From NCBI RefSeq assembly GCF_014107495.1, contig NZ_CP041969.1, positions 3,645,501 through 3,709,500 on the forward strand: a stretch of 64,000 bases of DNA, given 5' to 3'. Position 1 is the stretch's first letter. Every line of letters starts with the position of its first letter. This DNA comes from Cohnella cholangitidis (GTDB taxonomy: Bacteria > Bacillota > Bacilli > Paenibacillales > Paenibacillaceae). Of the stretch, positions 10,312 to 18,973 are shown piece by piece. Position numbers and translations under genes: made by a program. The notes below the pieces were generated by a model. That model was not told the origin of the DNA. It saw only the letters and a program-made list of their open reading frames with translations, and ran no database searches.

Positions 10312-10779
10312 ATGGCAACCTTGAATCAAATTCCGGTCGTTAAAGCAGAAATGCTGATTCGCAGACCGGCCGAAGAAGTATTTGAAGCTTTTGTCGATCC
10401 GACCATCACGTCGAAATTCTGGTTCACCAAAGGCAGCGGAAGATTAGAGACCGGAAGGCATGTCCGGTGGGATTGGGAAATGTACGGGGTTTGGGATAAC
10501 GTGTTTGTAGAAGAAATCGAGCCGAACAAGCGGATTCGGATCGTATCGTCGGACGGTACCAAGGTCGAGTGGATTTTTGCTCCGCGAACCGATAACGAAA
10601 CCTTCGTCACGATTACAAACTCGGGATTCACGGGCAACGGAGACGAAATCGTCCATCAAGCCATTGACTCCATGGGTGGGTATACGATGGTGCTGTGCGG
10701 GCTGAAGGCGCTGCTTGAGCATAACGTCATACTGAATCTAGTGCCGGACAAGGCTCCCGATGCCCACGTTAAAGGTTGA
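10312..10779 (+). CDS. SRPBCC / AHSA1-like ligand-binding protein
   Basis: A 155-residue protein of the START-like helix-grip fold. The ATG at 10312 follows AAGGAG with good spacing; the in-frame GTG at 10282 has no comparable site and would overlap the previous gene. The N-terminal RRPAEEVFEAFVDP and the central W-E segments (VRWDWEMYGVWDNVFVEEIE) are characteristic of the activator-of-Hsp90/polyketide-cyclase-like family. Such proteins bind hydrophobic ligands, but the ligand is unknown. Probably cytosolic. Confidence 0.85.
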   Translation: MATLNQIPVVKAEMLIRRPAEEVFEAFVDPTITSKFWFTKGSGRLETGRHVRWDWEMYGVWDNVFVEEIEPNKRIRIVSSDGTKVEWIFAPRTDNETFVTITNSGFTGNGDEIVHQAIDSMGGYTMVLCGLKALLEHNVILNLVPDKAPDAHVKG

Positions 10780-10902
10780 TCGCCAACCGGAAAATTTGTC
10801 GATTTTTCGCCTAAAACCACTATGCAGATATGACCTCTTTTCGGTATCCTGTAATAGAGAGAACTGTATATATTATGAAATAATCATAAAGGAGCGCTAT
10901 AT

Positions 10903-11760
10903 ATGAGAATTAATGCCGCTGCAAACTCCGCGTTACCTAATCTCTATTCCGCGTCGGCGACTCCTGATTCTCCTAAAATGGAAACCGGCAATCTGTCGCC
11001 ATTTCTTCGCCACGATACAGTCGAGCTAAGTCAGGTAGTTGCCCGCGAGCTGCCGAACGGGGTTATCGAGCATAAAGCCGCGAAAATGTACTTTAACGAA
11101 GAGATCAAAGCTTCGTTAGACAAGGTGCTTGCCGGGAAGAGCCCGGAAGTCGGCGAGGCGGTGGATCGCCTCATTGAATCTAATTTGTTTGCGGCCAATG
11201 TCGACTACAGCTCCGAGGAACGCTCCGCCTTGCTGGAAGCGGGCTTAACTCAGGCCAAGTTTCTGGCGGATCATTATATGCAACCCGAAGAAGCATCGGA
11301 ATTTCTGGATACGATCCATTTGTTGGCGGCGGTTGCCACTACTCGTGAGGTTGATGCGGAGACAGGCAATGTCAGCTACGTCGAACTGCCTCGGAAGCCA
11401 CTCGGAGCGCCGGCGGAATACGTTAATGCAGGGGATTTGATGCAAAGGTATGATCCCGAAGCGTTCTCGAAATGGAAAGAAGCCATCGCCAATGGAGGAA
11501 ATGCAGGAGGTATACTCATCCAATTCGCCAAAAAACTGCAGAAAAATCCGGACTGGGCGAAGGAGTATCGCGAAGATCAAGACAAGGTCATGAAAGATTT
11601 GCGATCTACCCGAATAGATAACCGATTCGATAGCGTTAATGTCAATACCGTAGATGACTTTGCAAGCGCGATGAGAGAACGAATTGCTCAGTCGGCTTTA
11701 TCTAACAAGGACCTCATTTTGAATAATACATTGGCTTTCGCCCGAACTCTGGGAATTTAG
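10903..11760 (+). CDS. Hypothetical protein
   Basis: A 285-residue soluble, mainly helical protein with an AAAGGAG RBS. It has no signal peptide, membrane segment or motif that I recognise. The N-terminus (MRINAAANSALPNLYSAS) is low-complexity and probably disordered, a style seen in several unknown Paenibacillus proteins. It is monocistronic and followed by a strong terminator. Confidence 0.7.
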   Translation: MRINAAANSALPNLYSASATPDSPKMETGNLSPFLRHDTVELSQVVARELPNGVIEHKAAKMYFNEEIKASLDKVLAGKSPEVGEAVDRLIESNLFAANVDYSSEERSALLEAGLTQAKFLADHYMQPEEASEFLDTIHLLAAVATTREVDAETGNVSYVELPRKPLGAPAEYVNAGDLMQRYDPEAFSKWKEAIANGGNAGGILIQFAKKLQKNPDWAKEYREDQDKVMKDLRSTRIDNRFDSVNVNTVDDFASAMRERIAQSALSNKDLILNNTLAFARTLGI

Positions 11761-11780
11761 CCCTCTTCGGCACTCCCGCG

Positions 11781-11827
11781 AAATCCCGATCTAGTCCGTG
11801 CGTCATCGGATTGGATCGGGATTTTTT
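11781..11827 (+). terminator. Intrinsic terminator
   Basis: AAATCCCGATC / GATCGGGATT stem followed by a run of six T, immediately after the hypothetical gene. Confidence 0.85.
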
Positions 11828-11910
11828 ATTTCCCGTTTGATTGAGGTAGCAGAAATTGAATTCACATTCGTAACCCCCCACAATAAATAATAAAAAAGGG
11901 AGGGCGTTCC

Positions 11911-13443
11911 ATGGAGTACCCTAGCATTCTGTTCGATCATGAAGATCCGCTAGCGACTAAGGTCGAATGCCATCCTTCCGGCTCTCTTCATGACATTCAC
12001 ATGGATACAATCATTCGGGAGATGCTGCAAGGGAGGGAGGAGTACGAGCTTGAGCCTCTATTTTACGACAAGCTTGATCGAATCGAGTCCATCCGCTATC
12101 GGATAGAGATCATGCATGAAATCGATACTTCCGTTTCGGTGGATTCCATGGCCGCTTTCTCGCAAGGCATGTGGAAAGTACGGGAATACGCTCGATATAG
12201 CCGGACGTTGCCGGATCGAGACCAGCAGATGAAATGGCTGTTGGATGCCGCAACCCTCTACTGCGAGACCGTCATGGAGCTGCATCGTGTGATGACCGCC
12301 GTAGAGTTGCAATCCCAAGGCCTTAAGCGTTGTTATGAATGGTTCACCCGCTATATTCAAACGGCATCCTTTACTTCGCTGCGCATGGAGACGAACGAAC
12401 TGCATCGGGAATTTGACCGTATGGGGTTCAGCATGACCCTTGCAGGCGGCAAAATCAAGATATCCGCGGATGACGACGATCAAGACTATTGCAGGGAGTT
12501 AAGCCGTGTATTTACTCAAGGGCAGGATGACGAGGAGCTTTACGAGATACGGTTGTCTGCCGGTTTGCACCTATCCGAGGTGGAGAAAAGCCTGCTCGAC
12601 GCGATCAAGAAGAACAACCCGGAGCCATTTCGAAAACTAAGAGCTTACTACGAAAGGCATTTCAATTTTATAGAACCTTCCATGATGGTTTTCGATCGGG
12701 AAATCCAATTCTATGTGACTTGTCTGCAGTACTTCCAATCCTTAAAAAATAAAGGGTTAGCTTATTGTTATCCGGTAATTGGGGATACGAGGGAGTTCCA
12801 TATCAGAGGGGGATACGATCTTTCGCTAGCCTCTTCCGGTATGCCGGGCACCGAGCATAAGATCATTGGGAATCATCTGGACCTTGCCCCTAACGAAAGA
12901 GTCTGCGTGTTGACGGGTCCGAATCAAGGAGGCAAATCGACCTTCGTCCGCTCGCTCGGCCAAATTCTTCACTTAAGCTCCATCGGATGTCCGGTTCCGT
13001 GCGAGGAAGCGGTTGTATTTCATTTTGATCGTATGTTCACCCATTTCCCCACGCAGGAAGAGCCGGATAATAACTCGGGCAAGCTGCAGGACGAATTGTA
13101 CCGGCTTAAACCTATTCTCGATGAATCCACAAGCGACAGCGTCATTCTGTTGAATGAATTGTTCTTCACGACGGCAACTCACGATGCTTACGCGATGGGC
13201 AGCCATATTTTGCGGCTTCTGCTTCGGAGAGGCTCGATGTGCCTGTATGTGACCCATGTCTTTGAACTCGCGAACTCGGACGAACGGATCGTAAGCCTCG
13301 TTGCTGCTACGGACGAATTCGACCCGAATAAGCGAACGTTCCGCATCCGCCGACGGAGCGCCGACGGGATTGTCCATGCCTCGTCCATTGCCGAGAAATA
13401 CGGTCTGACAAGACAACGAATGAAGGAGCGGATTCCGCTATGA
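11911..13443 (+). CDS. MutS-domain-V ATPase, first of a pair
   Basis: A 510-residue protein with a GGGAGGG RBS. The C-terminal third is a MutS-type ABC ATPase domain: Walker A GPNQGGKST (about 339), a conserved FTHF segment, an LNE Walker B (about 413) and VTHVFELA (about 445). The N-terminal part is helical, like the MutS core/lever region, but the mismatch-recognition domain of true MutS is absent and the protein is much shorter than MutS1 (about 850 residues). The stop overlaps the next gene's start by ATGA, so the two products are translationally coupled and may form a heterodimer. The substrate is unknown. Confidence 0.85.
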   Translation: MEYPSILFDHEDPLATKVECHPSGSLHDIHMDTIIREMLQGREEYELEPLFYDKLDRIESIRYRIEIMHEIDTSVSVDSMAAFSQGMWKVREYARYSRTLPDRDQQMKWLLDAATLYCETVMELHRVMTAVELQSQGLKRCYEWFTRYIQTASFTSLRMETNELHREFDRMGFSMTLAGGKIKISADDDDQDYCRELSRVFTQGQDDEELYEIRLSAGLHLSEVEKSLLDAIKKNNPEPFRKLRAYYERHFNFIEPSMMVFDREIQFYVTCLQYFQSLKNKGLAYCYPVIGDTREFHIRGGYDLSLASSGMPGTEHKIIGNHLDLAPNERVCVLTGPNQGGKSTFVRSLGQILHLSSIGCPVPCEEAVVFHFDRMFTHFPTQEEPDNNSGKLQDELYRLKPILDESTSDSVILLNELFFTTATHDAYAMGSHILRLLLRRGSMCLYVTHVFELANSDERIVSLVAATDEFDPNKRTFRIRRRSADGIVHASSIAEKYGLTRQRMKERIPL

Positions 13444-14932
13444 GACCGAATCTGCTGTATGAATCCGGGGAGCCCGATCTCAGCCTGTTAGTCCCTGAAC
13501 AACAGCTTGAGCAAGATTTGCATATCGAACCGATCCTGAACGTCATGTCGCGCCAGGACCGATATGTGTATGGCGTAGTCAAGAAACTCCTTCTATCTCC
13601 CTTAACGGACGAGAACGCGATTGTGCACAGACAGCAAATCCTAAGAGATTTTATCGACAATCCGCCCCTCATCCATCGCATATACGGCATTGCGTCCGAC
13701 ATCGATCTCCGGGCAGCCGACTATCGGGCGCAGATGAAGCCCAGTTTCTCGCGTAACCTTCCGATAAGCGACAAGCTTAGAACCGCAACGGCTTTCCTTG
13801 GCGTTCTACTGGACAAGCTTCAAGAACTTCGCGACTTGGGTGCGGCAATGACTTCGCCGCGTTACCGTTCCAAGGGGGTGACTTCCCTGTTCGAATGGCT
13901 TGAGCACACCTATACGAATGCATTTCTGTCGGCTGCCCGGACCCATCACCGAATCCTTCAGCAAGCCGTACAGGACTGCCGGTTAATCATCGGAGGCAGA
14001 ATCGGCAATGGCCTGAAAGGGAAGGGCATAACGTTGCGCAAGATAGACGCCGCTCCGAGCTTATCGTTGGGCAGATTAGCAGCGGGCAAAACCAGTTCGT
14101 TTCTCCTCGGACATAGCTTGCAAGAAATCGAAGAGGGCGCCTTATCGAACGTGCTTCGGATTCTAAGGCGTTTTATCGATAAGTGTCTAGGCTTCGCGGA
14201 TTTACTTCGCTATGAGAGTGGCTTCTACGTGGGCTGTATGCGTTTGTACGAAGAATTGGCCGAGCGGGGATGCGGGACGGCCTTTCCCACGCCGTTACCG
14301 TCGGAAGCGAGAGGGCTTTCCTTTACAGGTCTATACGATCCCGGCTTAGCCATCCGTATCGGACGGCAACCGGTTACCAATGATTTGCAGGCCGAGGAGC
14401 CGTATTTGCTCATGATCACGGGCGAGAACCAAGGAGGGAAGACGACCCTGTTGCGAAGCGTCGGGCTCGCGCAGCTCATGATGCAGTGCGGAATGTTCGT
14501 ACCCGCCGCTTCCTTCCGGGCTAGTCTTTGCGATCGGGTCTTTACGCATTTCACCAGAGAAGAAGACGATACAATGCGCAGCGGCAAGCTGGACGAAGAG
14601 CTGGCGCGACTGGATCGGATCGTCGATCAGTTAACCTCTCGTTCCCTTCTGTTGATGAATGAACCTTTCGCTTCCACGACGGAGCGCGAAGGCTCGGCCA
14701 TCGCGAAGGATCTGCTCTCCGTCTGCCATGAACTGCGGCTGAGAGTCTACATCGTTACGCACTTTTATGAACTGGCAAGCTGGGCCTACGTACAACTGAA
14801 GCATGCGGCATTCCTGTCCCCCGCGCGTCTTTTGAAGGCCCGCATTCTTATAAGCTGACGAGACAAGAGCCTTCGCCTACGAGCTATGGTGAAGATTTAT
14901 TTCATAGGATGATGGCTGCGAACCGGGGATGA
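13440..14932 (+). CDS. MutS-domain-V ATPase, second of a pair (apparent C-terminal frameshift)
   Basis: Start ATG overlaps the first MutS-like gene. The annotated frame stops at 14858 (472 residues). Its ATPase domain carries GENQGGKTT (Walker A), FTHF, LLMNEP (Walker B) and VTHFYELA. The reading frame breaks after the C5 run at 14818-14822: one extra C would continue the protein to 14932 with a tail containing SYKLTRQEPSPTSYGEDLF, which matches the expected end of this family. It is therefore a single-base loss near the 3' end, removing about 35 residues, caused by either mutation or consensus error. The ATPase core is intact. The partner gene upstream suggests a two-subunit MutS-like machine. 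Confidence 0.82.
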
Positions 14933-14987
14933 GAGGCCTAAGGGCAGGATTATCCCCTCAACAATAGAACTATTAAGGATATCTCTT

Positions 14988-15239
14988 GTTACTGCTTAGG
15001 TCTCTGAGGCACGCCTCGGAGCAAGTTAGTCTCCAAAACCGACTAATTCCACCTCGGTGGTCCTTCTCGGAAGCGAGTTAGTCGCCAAAACCGACTAATT
15101 CTACCTCGATGGTCCTTCTCGGAAGCGAGTTAGTCGCCAAAACCGACTAATTCCACCTTGGTGGTCCTTCTCGGAAGCAAGTTAGTCGCCAAAACCGACT
15201 AATAGGGTTGTGCGAATTCGAGGAGACCTAAGCAGTAAC
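14988..15239. repeat. 52-bp tandem repeat (about 3.5 copies) bracketed by 17-bp inverted repeats
   Basis: Copies begin at 15025, 15077, 15129 and 15181 (exact 52-nt period). Each starts with the internal dyad TTAGTC.CCAAAACCGACTAA. The array is enclosed by perfect 17-bp inverted repeats GTTACTGCTTAGGTCTC (14988-15004) and GAGACCTAAGCAGTAAC (15223-15239). No coding capacity is seen. It could be a non-autonomous mobile unit or a structured intergenic element. Confidence 0.85.
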
Positions 15240-15270
15240 TATCTCCTAACCTGCAAAGGAACGAAAGAAA

Positions 15271-16053
15271 ATGATACAAGCGCAATTGCACGGCAAAGCC
15301 CCGTCGGGACTGACATGGAGCGAGGATATGCTGACCTCCAGCATCTTCGGGATGTTGAAGTACCTTTCCTCGCCCGAGACAACGATTAACATACTCCAAA
15401 ACAGCGTGAACCTGGAAAATGACCCGCTGAAGCTCCCGGATGAAATTGCGAAGATCAGCTACATTTTCTGGCCGCGTCTACAACGCAGCGAACCGGATCT
15501 CGTCCTTGTCTTGCATTGCCCGGATGGTGAGCATTTGGTCGGCATCGAAGCGAAGTATATGTCCATGAAATCCAGCGTCGAAGACCATTCCGTCGAACAA
15601 TCGGAAAGAACGCACTCGTCTCAGAGGGACCAGTTGGCGAGAGAAATCGAAGATTTGCACGATGTTCGGAATTACGCCGAGCTGGGCATCCGGCATGAGC
15701 GGATTCTATCCATACGGATGATCTATCTCACTCTTGAATCTTATATGCCGCGCGACGACCTCCAAGATACTCTCGACTCGATTCGCCTCAATGAAGCCAG
15801 CTCTTTTTCTCCCGAACGGTTGTACTGGCTGTCTTGGAAATCCATGTACTCGGCAATCAAAACCATCCCGCGATCGGGAGCGGATCAATTGATCGCGGAA
15901 GATCTTCTTAAGTACCTGAAGAGGAAGGATCTCATCGCCTTCCCCGGGTTTACTCTGACAAGCGTGAACAACCTAGGCTGGGTCTACGCGAATAGTAAAA
16001 GGCGGCCGATCAATCCGGTAGCGCCGATATCATGGAATTATAGGAGTGAATAA
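15271..16053 (+). CDS. Putative PD-(D/E)XK nuclease-superfamily protein
   Basis: A 260-residue protein with AAAGGAA before the ATG. The segment EPDLVLVLH...LVGIEAKYMS (about 72-93) fits the PD-(x)n-ExK signature of the PD-(D/E)XK phosphodiesterase fold: Asp in the first strand, Glu-Ala-Lys in the next. I know of no named family for it. It precedes a second small gene by one nucleotide and sits directly after a repeat element, as restriction-like or defence genes often do. The nuclease fold is inferred from the motif alone. Confidence 0.65.
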   Translation: MIQAQLHGKAPSGLTWSEDMLTSSIFGMLKYLSSPETTINILQNSVNLENDPLKLPDEIAKISYIFWPRLQRSEPDLVLVLHCPDGEHLVGIEAKYMSMKSSVEDHSVEQSERTHSSQRDQLAREIEDLHDVRNYAELGIRHERILSIRMIYLTLESYMPRDDLQDTLDSIRLNEASSFSPERLYWLSWKSMYSAIKTIPRSGADQLIAEDLLKYLKRKDLIAFPGFTLTSVNNLGWVYANSKRRPINPVAPISWNYRSE

Positions 16054-16054
16054 G

Positions 16055-16602
16055 TTGGATCTTAATGAAACGATGCGCGTATCGATCGAGAATGTCCGCA
16101 ATATCGTCGGCAACAGCATCTTGCTGCTTAGGGATGCGGATCTTCTTTTGTCCAAAGAAGGCTACTCTCCCGTGTATGGCAACACGATAGGCTGCGAGCC
16201 GAGCAAGAGCATCAACCAATCGCCGGATCAAGCCGGCAACTTTTTTCCTCAGTACATGTCTCGTATTTACTCTCGGGCGAACGGCGACGACGGATCGACT
16301 TTGCTATATTTGAACATCCAGTTCTATCACTTCAATATCGATAAAATGAACCCTTGTTTTCTTGCCGGCAAATTCAAGCTAAAGGAAGGCATAACGAGGG
16401 CGAGCATTGGTGGCTGAAATATTGCGCGCTCGAGACGTCGATCGATTTCAAGGCGGACGGAACCGTGTTCTCCTACGAGGACGACGATGCGGAATCCGTC
16501 TTCTGGGGAAGAGAGTTATCCCTGTTTAACGACATTGAATATTTGCAGGCGGAAATTATTAAGCTTCTAGCTCATCAAGAAACCCCAATACAATCTCGTT
16601 AA
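16055..16602 (+). pseudogene. Hypothetical partner of the nuclease-like gene, frameshifted
   Basis: Two overlapping frames (to 16417, and 16354-16602) together make one protein of about 182 residues. The TTG at 16055 after AGGAG is the likely start; a GTG at 16046 would overlap the upstream stop. The frame changes at about 16388: one additional base in AAGGAAGGC would read KEGHNEGEHWWLKYC and continue to 16602. No family is recognised. Tail-to-tail overlap of 44 nt with the hydrolase gene. It may be a real mutation or an error in the consensus. Confidence 0.6.
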
Positions 16603-17365
16603 ACTCATACGGCTCTTCGACGAACGGAAGATGGCCGCAGCCGGTCATGACGACTTTGGATGCCGACTTGATCTCCTCATGCAAGGTATCGGCGGTCTTG
16701 ATGTTGTAAGGATGGTCTTGGTCGGAAACGATGATGCAAGCTGGAGTGCTAATCTCTCTTAATCGTTTGGCGGCATAAGGTTTAATAGCGGTCGAGAGAT
16801 GGGGAGGAAACCGACAAAAGTTATCCGGGTTTCGGACGTTGTCGAGGACGCGTTCTCGGGCGTGATTCTTGTGCAAGGAAGGAAAGAAGTATTGCCAGTA
16901 GCGACTCTGAATAAAGGATTCGATAGCCGCCTCGCGCCCTCTGAAACGAACGTTGATGTAGTTCTTTATGCCGTGCCACGTCATGGCGAACGGGTAGGAT
17001 TTGCCGTTAATAGAGGGTGCGACCAAGATGAGCGCATGAACCAGATCGGGGTGCGCTAGAGCAAAATCCATGGCAATGCCGCCGCCCAAAGACGAACCGA
17101 TCAGGCTGACTTTGGACAGCCCTAAAGCATCGATCAAAGCTTTCAAATCTTCAACATGGGAAAAGGCGGAATTCGGCGTGCTAGAGCGGCCGTATCCTCG
17201 CAAATCGTAACGGATCACCTGATAATAGCCGGCAAGAGCGACGGCCTGTTCGTCCCAGATCCGATGATCGTTGAAATTCCCATGCAATAGAATAAGAGGG
17301 TTGCCCTTCCCGGAAACCGTATAGAACAGGCGAGCATCGCCCGAAACCAAATAATCCTGAATCAT
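16559..17365 (-). CDS. Alpha/beta-hydrolase
   Basis: A 268-residue cytosolic hydrolase. The start at 17365 is preferred because AAGGAGAG is properly spaced before it; a longer frame would overlap the upstream small gene. The fold elements are clear: HGNFNDHRIWDEQ (oxyanion loop), the nucleophile elbow GSSLGGG, the acid in SDQDHP and the catalytic His in GCGHLPFVEEP. Substrate unknown; family members include esterases, C-C hydrolases and lactonases. It probably forms an operon with the ribbon-helix-helix-like gene just upstream. Confidence 0.9.
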   Translation of the reverse strand: MIQDYLVSGDARLFYTVSGKGNPLILLHGNFNDHRIWDEQAVALAGYYQVIRYDLRGYGRSSTPNSAFSHVEDLKALIDALGLSKVSLIGSSLGGGIAMDFALAHPDLVHALILVAPSINGKSYPFAMTWHGIKNYINVRFRGREAAIESFIQSRYWQYFFPSLHKNHARERVLDNVRNPDNFCRFPPHLSTAIKPYAAKRLREISTPACIIVSDQDHPYNIKTADTLHEEIKSASKVVMTGCGHLPFVEEPYEFNEIVLGFLDELEA

Positions 17366-17393
17366 CGCTGCAATCTCTCCTTGGCTCCATACC

Positions 17394-17624
17394 TTACAAG
17401 ATGTCGGCATTGTTAAGGTTATCTTCGATAATCGCTCTTAACACTTCGGACACCGAATAATCGCCTTTATGGCAATAGCGGTCGATCTCGTCCCAGCATT
17501 CCTGCGGCAACGTCAGCGATATTTTGCGGGTTGCGCCTATCGGTTTGCGTCCCGCCCCTTTGCGGGCTCCGCCTCTATTGCTACTGAGGCTATTCATAGT
17601 TCTATTAGCCGTAGAATCGTTCAT
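17394..17624 (-). CDS. Small CopG/ribbon-helix-helix-like protein
   Basis: 76 residues from ATG 17624 (a start at 17645 is also possible; neither has a strong RBS). The basic GGARKGAGRKPIG patch is followed by RKISLTLPQECWDEIDRYC and SVSEVLRAIIEDNL, the strand-helix-helix pattern of ribbon-helix-helix DNA-binding proteins. It ends 28 nt before the hydrolase start, so it could regulate that small operon. Confidence 0.65.
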   Translation of the reverse strand: MNDSTANRTMNSLSSNRGGARKGAGRKPIGATRKISLTLPQECWDEIDRYCHKGDYSVSEVLRAIIEDNLNNADIL

Positions 17625-17710
17625 ATGATCACCCAACAACATCATTTCACATACGAACGATTTCAGTCAATTTCTGCTACTTTTATCAAACCCTATTTTA
17701 AAAACAGGTC

Positions 17711-17741
17711 TTGTCTAACTCTTCTTAGGCCATGCTATAAT
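17711..17741 (+). promoter_or_regulatory. Possible sigma-A promoter
   Basis: TATAAT at 17736-17741 with TTGTCT at 17711-17716 (19-nt spacer), upstream of the Bax-inhibitor-like gene. The -10 is perfect; the -35 is weak and the spacing long. Confidence 0.4.
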
Positions 17742-17799
17742 TGGAATAAAATAACTGGCGAGGTGTTTCTCTGGTGATAGTCGCAGCGGCAATCCCACA

Positions 17800-18513
17800 T
17801 TGAATGACAATACGTTCGAACGAACGGGCGGGTATGGCAGCACGGAGAAAATGACAATCGAAGGAACGGTCAACAAAGCGTTCATCATGCTCGCGATTCT
17901 TCTCGGCGGGGCATTCGTGACGTGGTCGATGTATTTCGACGGCCGGAACGTTCTCCCGATTGCGATCGGAGGGGCGATCTGCGGGTTCATCCTCGCGTTG
18001 ATTATCAGCTTCAAGCCTAGAACTTCGCCTTATCTCGTACCGATTTATGCCGCGTTGGAAGGCGTATTCCTCGGGGCGATCTCCGCGAATTACGAATCGC
18101 GCTTCCAGGGCATTACAATGCAGGCGACTTTACTGACGATGGCCGTATTCGTAGCCTTGCTTCTTGCTTATAAAACAAGGATCATCAAGGCGACGGAAAA
18201 CTTCAAGCTCGGAGTGTTCGCGGCTACGGCGGGAATCTTCCTTGTCTATTTGCTTAGCTTCGTCCTCGGCTTGTTCGGCGTCACGGTTCCTTATCTGCAC
18301 GATAACAGCTTGATCGGCATCGGCATTTCGCTCGTCATCGTTGTCGTCGCCGCCTTGAATCTGGTGCTTGATTTCGATTTTATCGAATCGGGCTCGCAGC
18401 AAGGGGCGCCTAAATACATGGAGTGGTACGGGGCATTCGGTCTGATGGTCACTCTAGTGTGGCTGTATCTGGAGATGCTTCGTCTTCTTTCGAAGATCAT
18501 GAGCAGGGATTAA
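17800..18513 (+). CDS. Bax inhibitor-1/YccA-like multi-pass membrane protein
   Basis: A 237-residue integral membrane protein with about seven hydrophobic helices. The N-terminal ERTGGYGSTEKMTIEGTVNK and the overall arrangement match the Bax-inhibitor-1/YccA (YetJ-like) family, whose bacterial members are pH-sensitive calcium leak channels. The start codon is uncertain: the TTG at 17800 has no good RBS, but no ATG or GTG lies upstream in frame. It is followed by a strong terminator. Confidence 0.8.
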   Translation: MNDNTFERTGGYGSTEKMTIEGTVNKAFIMLAILLGGAFVTWSMYFDGRNVLPIAIGGAICGFILALIISFKPRTSPYLVPIYAALEGVFLGAISANYESRFQGITMQATLLTMAVFVALLLAYKTRIIKATENFKLGVFAATAGIFLVYLLSFVLGLFGVTVPYLHDNSLIGIGISLVIVVVAALNLVLDFDFIESGSQQGAPKYMEWYGAFGLMVTLVWLYLEMLRLLSKIMSRD

Positions 18514-18542
18514 TCATCAAGTACATAGCCTGAACTATAAGG

Positions 18543-18573
18543 AAAACCGGTGCCAATAGACACCGGTTTTTTT
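18543..18573 (+). terminator. Intrinsic terminator
   Basis: Perfect AAAACCGGTG / CACCGGTTTT stem with T-run, after the Bax-inhibitor-like gene; the 51-bp repeat array starts at once after it. Confidence 0.9.
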
Positions 18574-18787
18574 GCGTGCCGCTAAAATGGAAGAATCGCG
18601 CACATGTTGCCTAATAACGGTATGGCGTGCCGCTAAAATGGAAGAATCGCGCACATGTTGCCTAATAACGGTATGGCGTGCCGCTAAAATGGAAGAATCG
18701 CACACATGCTGCCTAATAACGGCACGGCGTGCCGCTAAAATGGAAGAATCGCACACATGTTGCCTTATAACGGCATGGCGTGCCGTT
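18574..18787. repeat. 51-bp tandem repeat, just over four copies
   Basis: Copies starting with GCGTGCCGCTAAAATGG lie at 18574, 18625, 18676, 18727, with a partial one at 18778. They differ at only a few positions (CGCG/CACA, TATG/CACG). Because 51 is a multiple of three, both strands show spurious open frames with 17-residue repeats; no RBS supports them. Confidence 0.9.
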
Positions 18788-18973
18788 ATCCCCGAAAACG
18801 CCCAATCGCCCAACCGCAAAATCGCCCAACCGCCGAAATCGAAATCTCGTCAACCGATATACCCCATTAAACTCCCATGGTTTCTATGCTTAATGTTATA
18901 ATATCTTACGATAACCTTAATCCGATCCGGGAGGATCGGTTGCACGGAAATTCGAGCGCTGGAGGCCTTGATC

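Noticed and set aside
14988..15239. Possible CRISPR array
   Set aside because: Repeats are contiguous with no variable spacers and no cas genes nearby.
18535..18901. Open frames on both strands with 17-residue repeats
   Set aside because: Produced by the 51-bp tandem repeat (a multiple of three); no RBS and no plausible protein.
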